Below, piece by piece: positions 6,092 through 6,136 of a stretch of DNA of 6,136 nt; positions within the stretch are counted from its first letter, which is position 1; each line of letters opens with the position of its first letter. The position numbers were made by a program, and so were the translations under genes. The stretch spans positions 1 to 6,136 of the forward strand of contig JAWWBL010000102.1 of assembly GCA_033720975.1 (NCBI GenBank), written 5' to 3'. Below the pieces are notes generated by a model, which ran no database searches, was not told the origin of the DNA, and saw only the letters and a program-made list of their open reading frames with translations. The stretch is from JAWWBL01 sp033720975 (GTDB lineage: Bacteria > Actinomycetota > Acidimicrobiia > Spongiisociales > ZC4RG35).

Positions 6092-6136
6092 TCAGCCAGA
6101 ACCGCCCCCCTTGCCGAGGTATAGATCTTCGAGCGA
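6092..6136 (-). CDS. C-terminal tail of an ABC transporter ATP-binding protein (ATPase 1), cut by window edge
   Basis: The last 14 codons and TGA of a gene entering from the right edge read SLEDLYLGKGGGSG. The 'SLED-hydrophobic-aromatic-L' ending is the common C-terminus of DrrA-like ABC ATPases (compare SLESVFRYL in ATPase 2), and the stop lies 4 nt before the permease 1 start. The reading is short, so the identification rests on this motif and on operon position. If correct, the operon holds two ATPase/permease pairs. Confidence 0.65.
   Translation of the reverse strand, partial: SLEDLYLGKGGGSG

Noticed and set aside
1..6136. Search by eye for CRISPR arrays, tRNA genes, insertion-sequence ends, toxin-antitoxin pairs and phage genes
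   Set aside because: Nothing convincing was seen; genes fill nearly the whole window and the gaps (68, 47 and 126 bp) are too short for most of these.

Overview
The window looks like moderately high-GC chromosomal DNA from a free-living bacterium, most likely an actinomycete (Actinomycetota) or a close relative. The reasons are GTG starts, tightly packed overlapping genes, a free-standing LigD-type polymerase of the kind common in actinobacteria, and an ABC-2 permease with the N-terminal 'RGYRPY.G.R' signature. This assignment rests on pattern recognition alone; there is no rRNA or tRNA. I see no insertion sequence, CRISPR array, tRNA, integrase or phage gene.

Layout. (1) 1-1924, minus strand: a two-gene unit. 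A class V aminotransferase-fold PLP enzyme is followed, with an ATGA stop/start overlap, by a small helical protein of unknown function that runs off the left edge. (2) 1925-1992: a short divergent promoter region with a perfect 5-3-5 palindrome and one copy of a 13-bp direct repeat. (3) 1993-2994, plus strand: a stand-alone LigD-type primase-polymerase with no ligase or nuclease domain. (4) 3042-3446, minus strand, convergent to the polymerase: a small lipoprotein with an M15/extensin-like zinc peptidase motif. (5) 3573-6136, minus strand: an ABC-2 exporter operon read as ATPase tail (partial), permease 1, ATPase 2, permease 2, with junctions of +4, -4 and -1 nt.

How the genes work together. 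The four ABC cistrons are almost certainly one transcript and encode two ATPase/permease pairs, which could form one hetero-oligomeric exporter or two related ones; the substrate cannot be read from the sequence. The PLP enzyme and the small protein are translationally coupled and probably share a pathway that I cannot name. The polymerase belongs to the family that works in end joining and gap repair, but neither Ku nor a ligase is in view. The lipoprotein probably acts on peptidoglycan outside the membrane.

Two genes are truncated by the window edges: the small protein at the left, and the tail of the first ATPase at the right, of which only 14 codons and the stop are present. No stretch longer than about 130 bases lacks a gene. 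I did not find a convincing new multi-gene defence or mobile system. The least understood element is the PLP enzyme plus small-protein pair.
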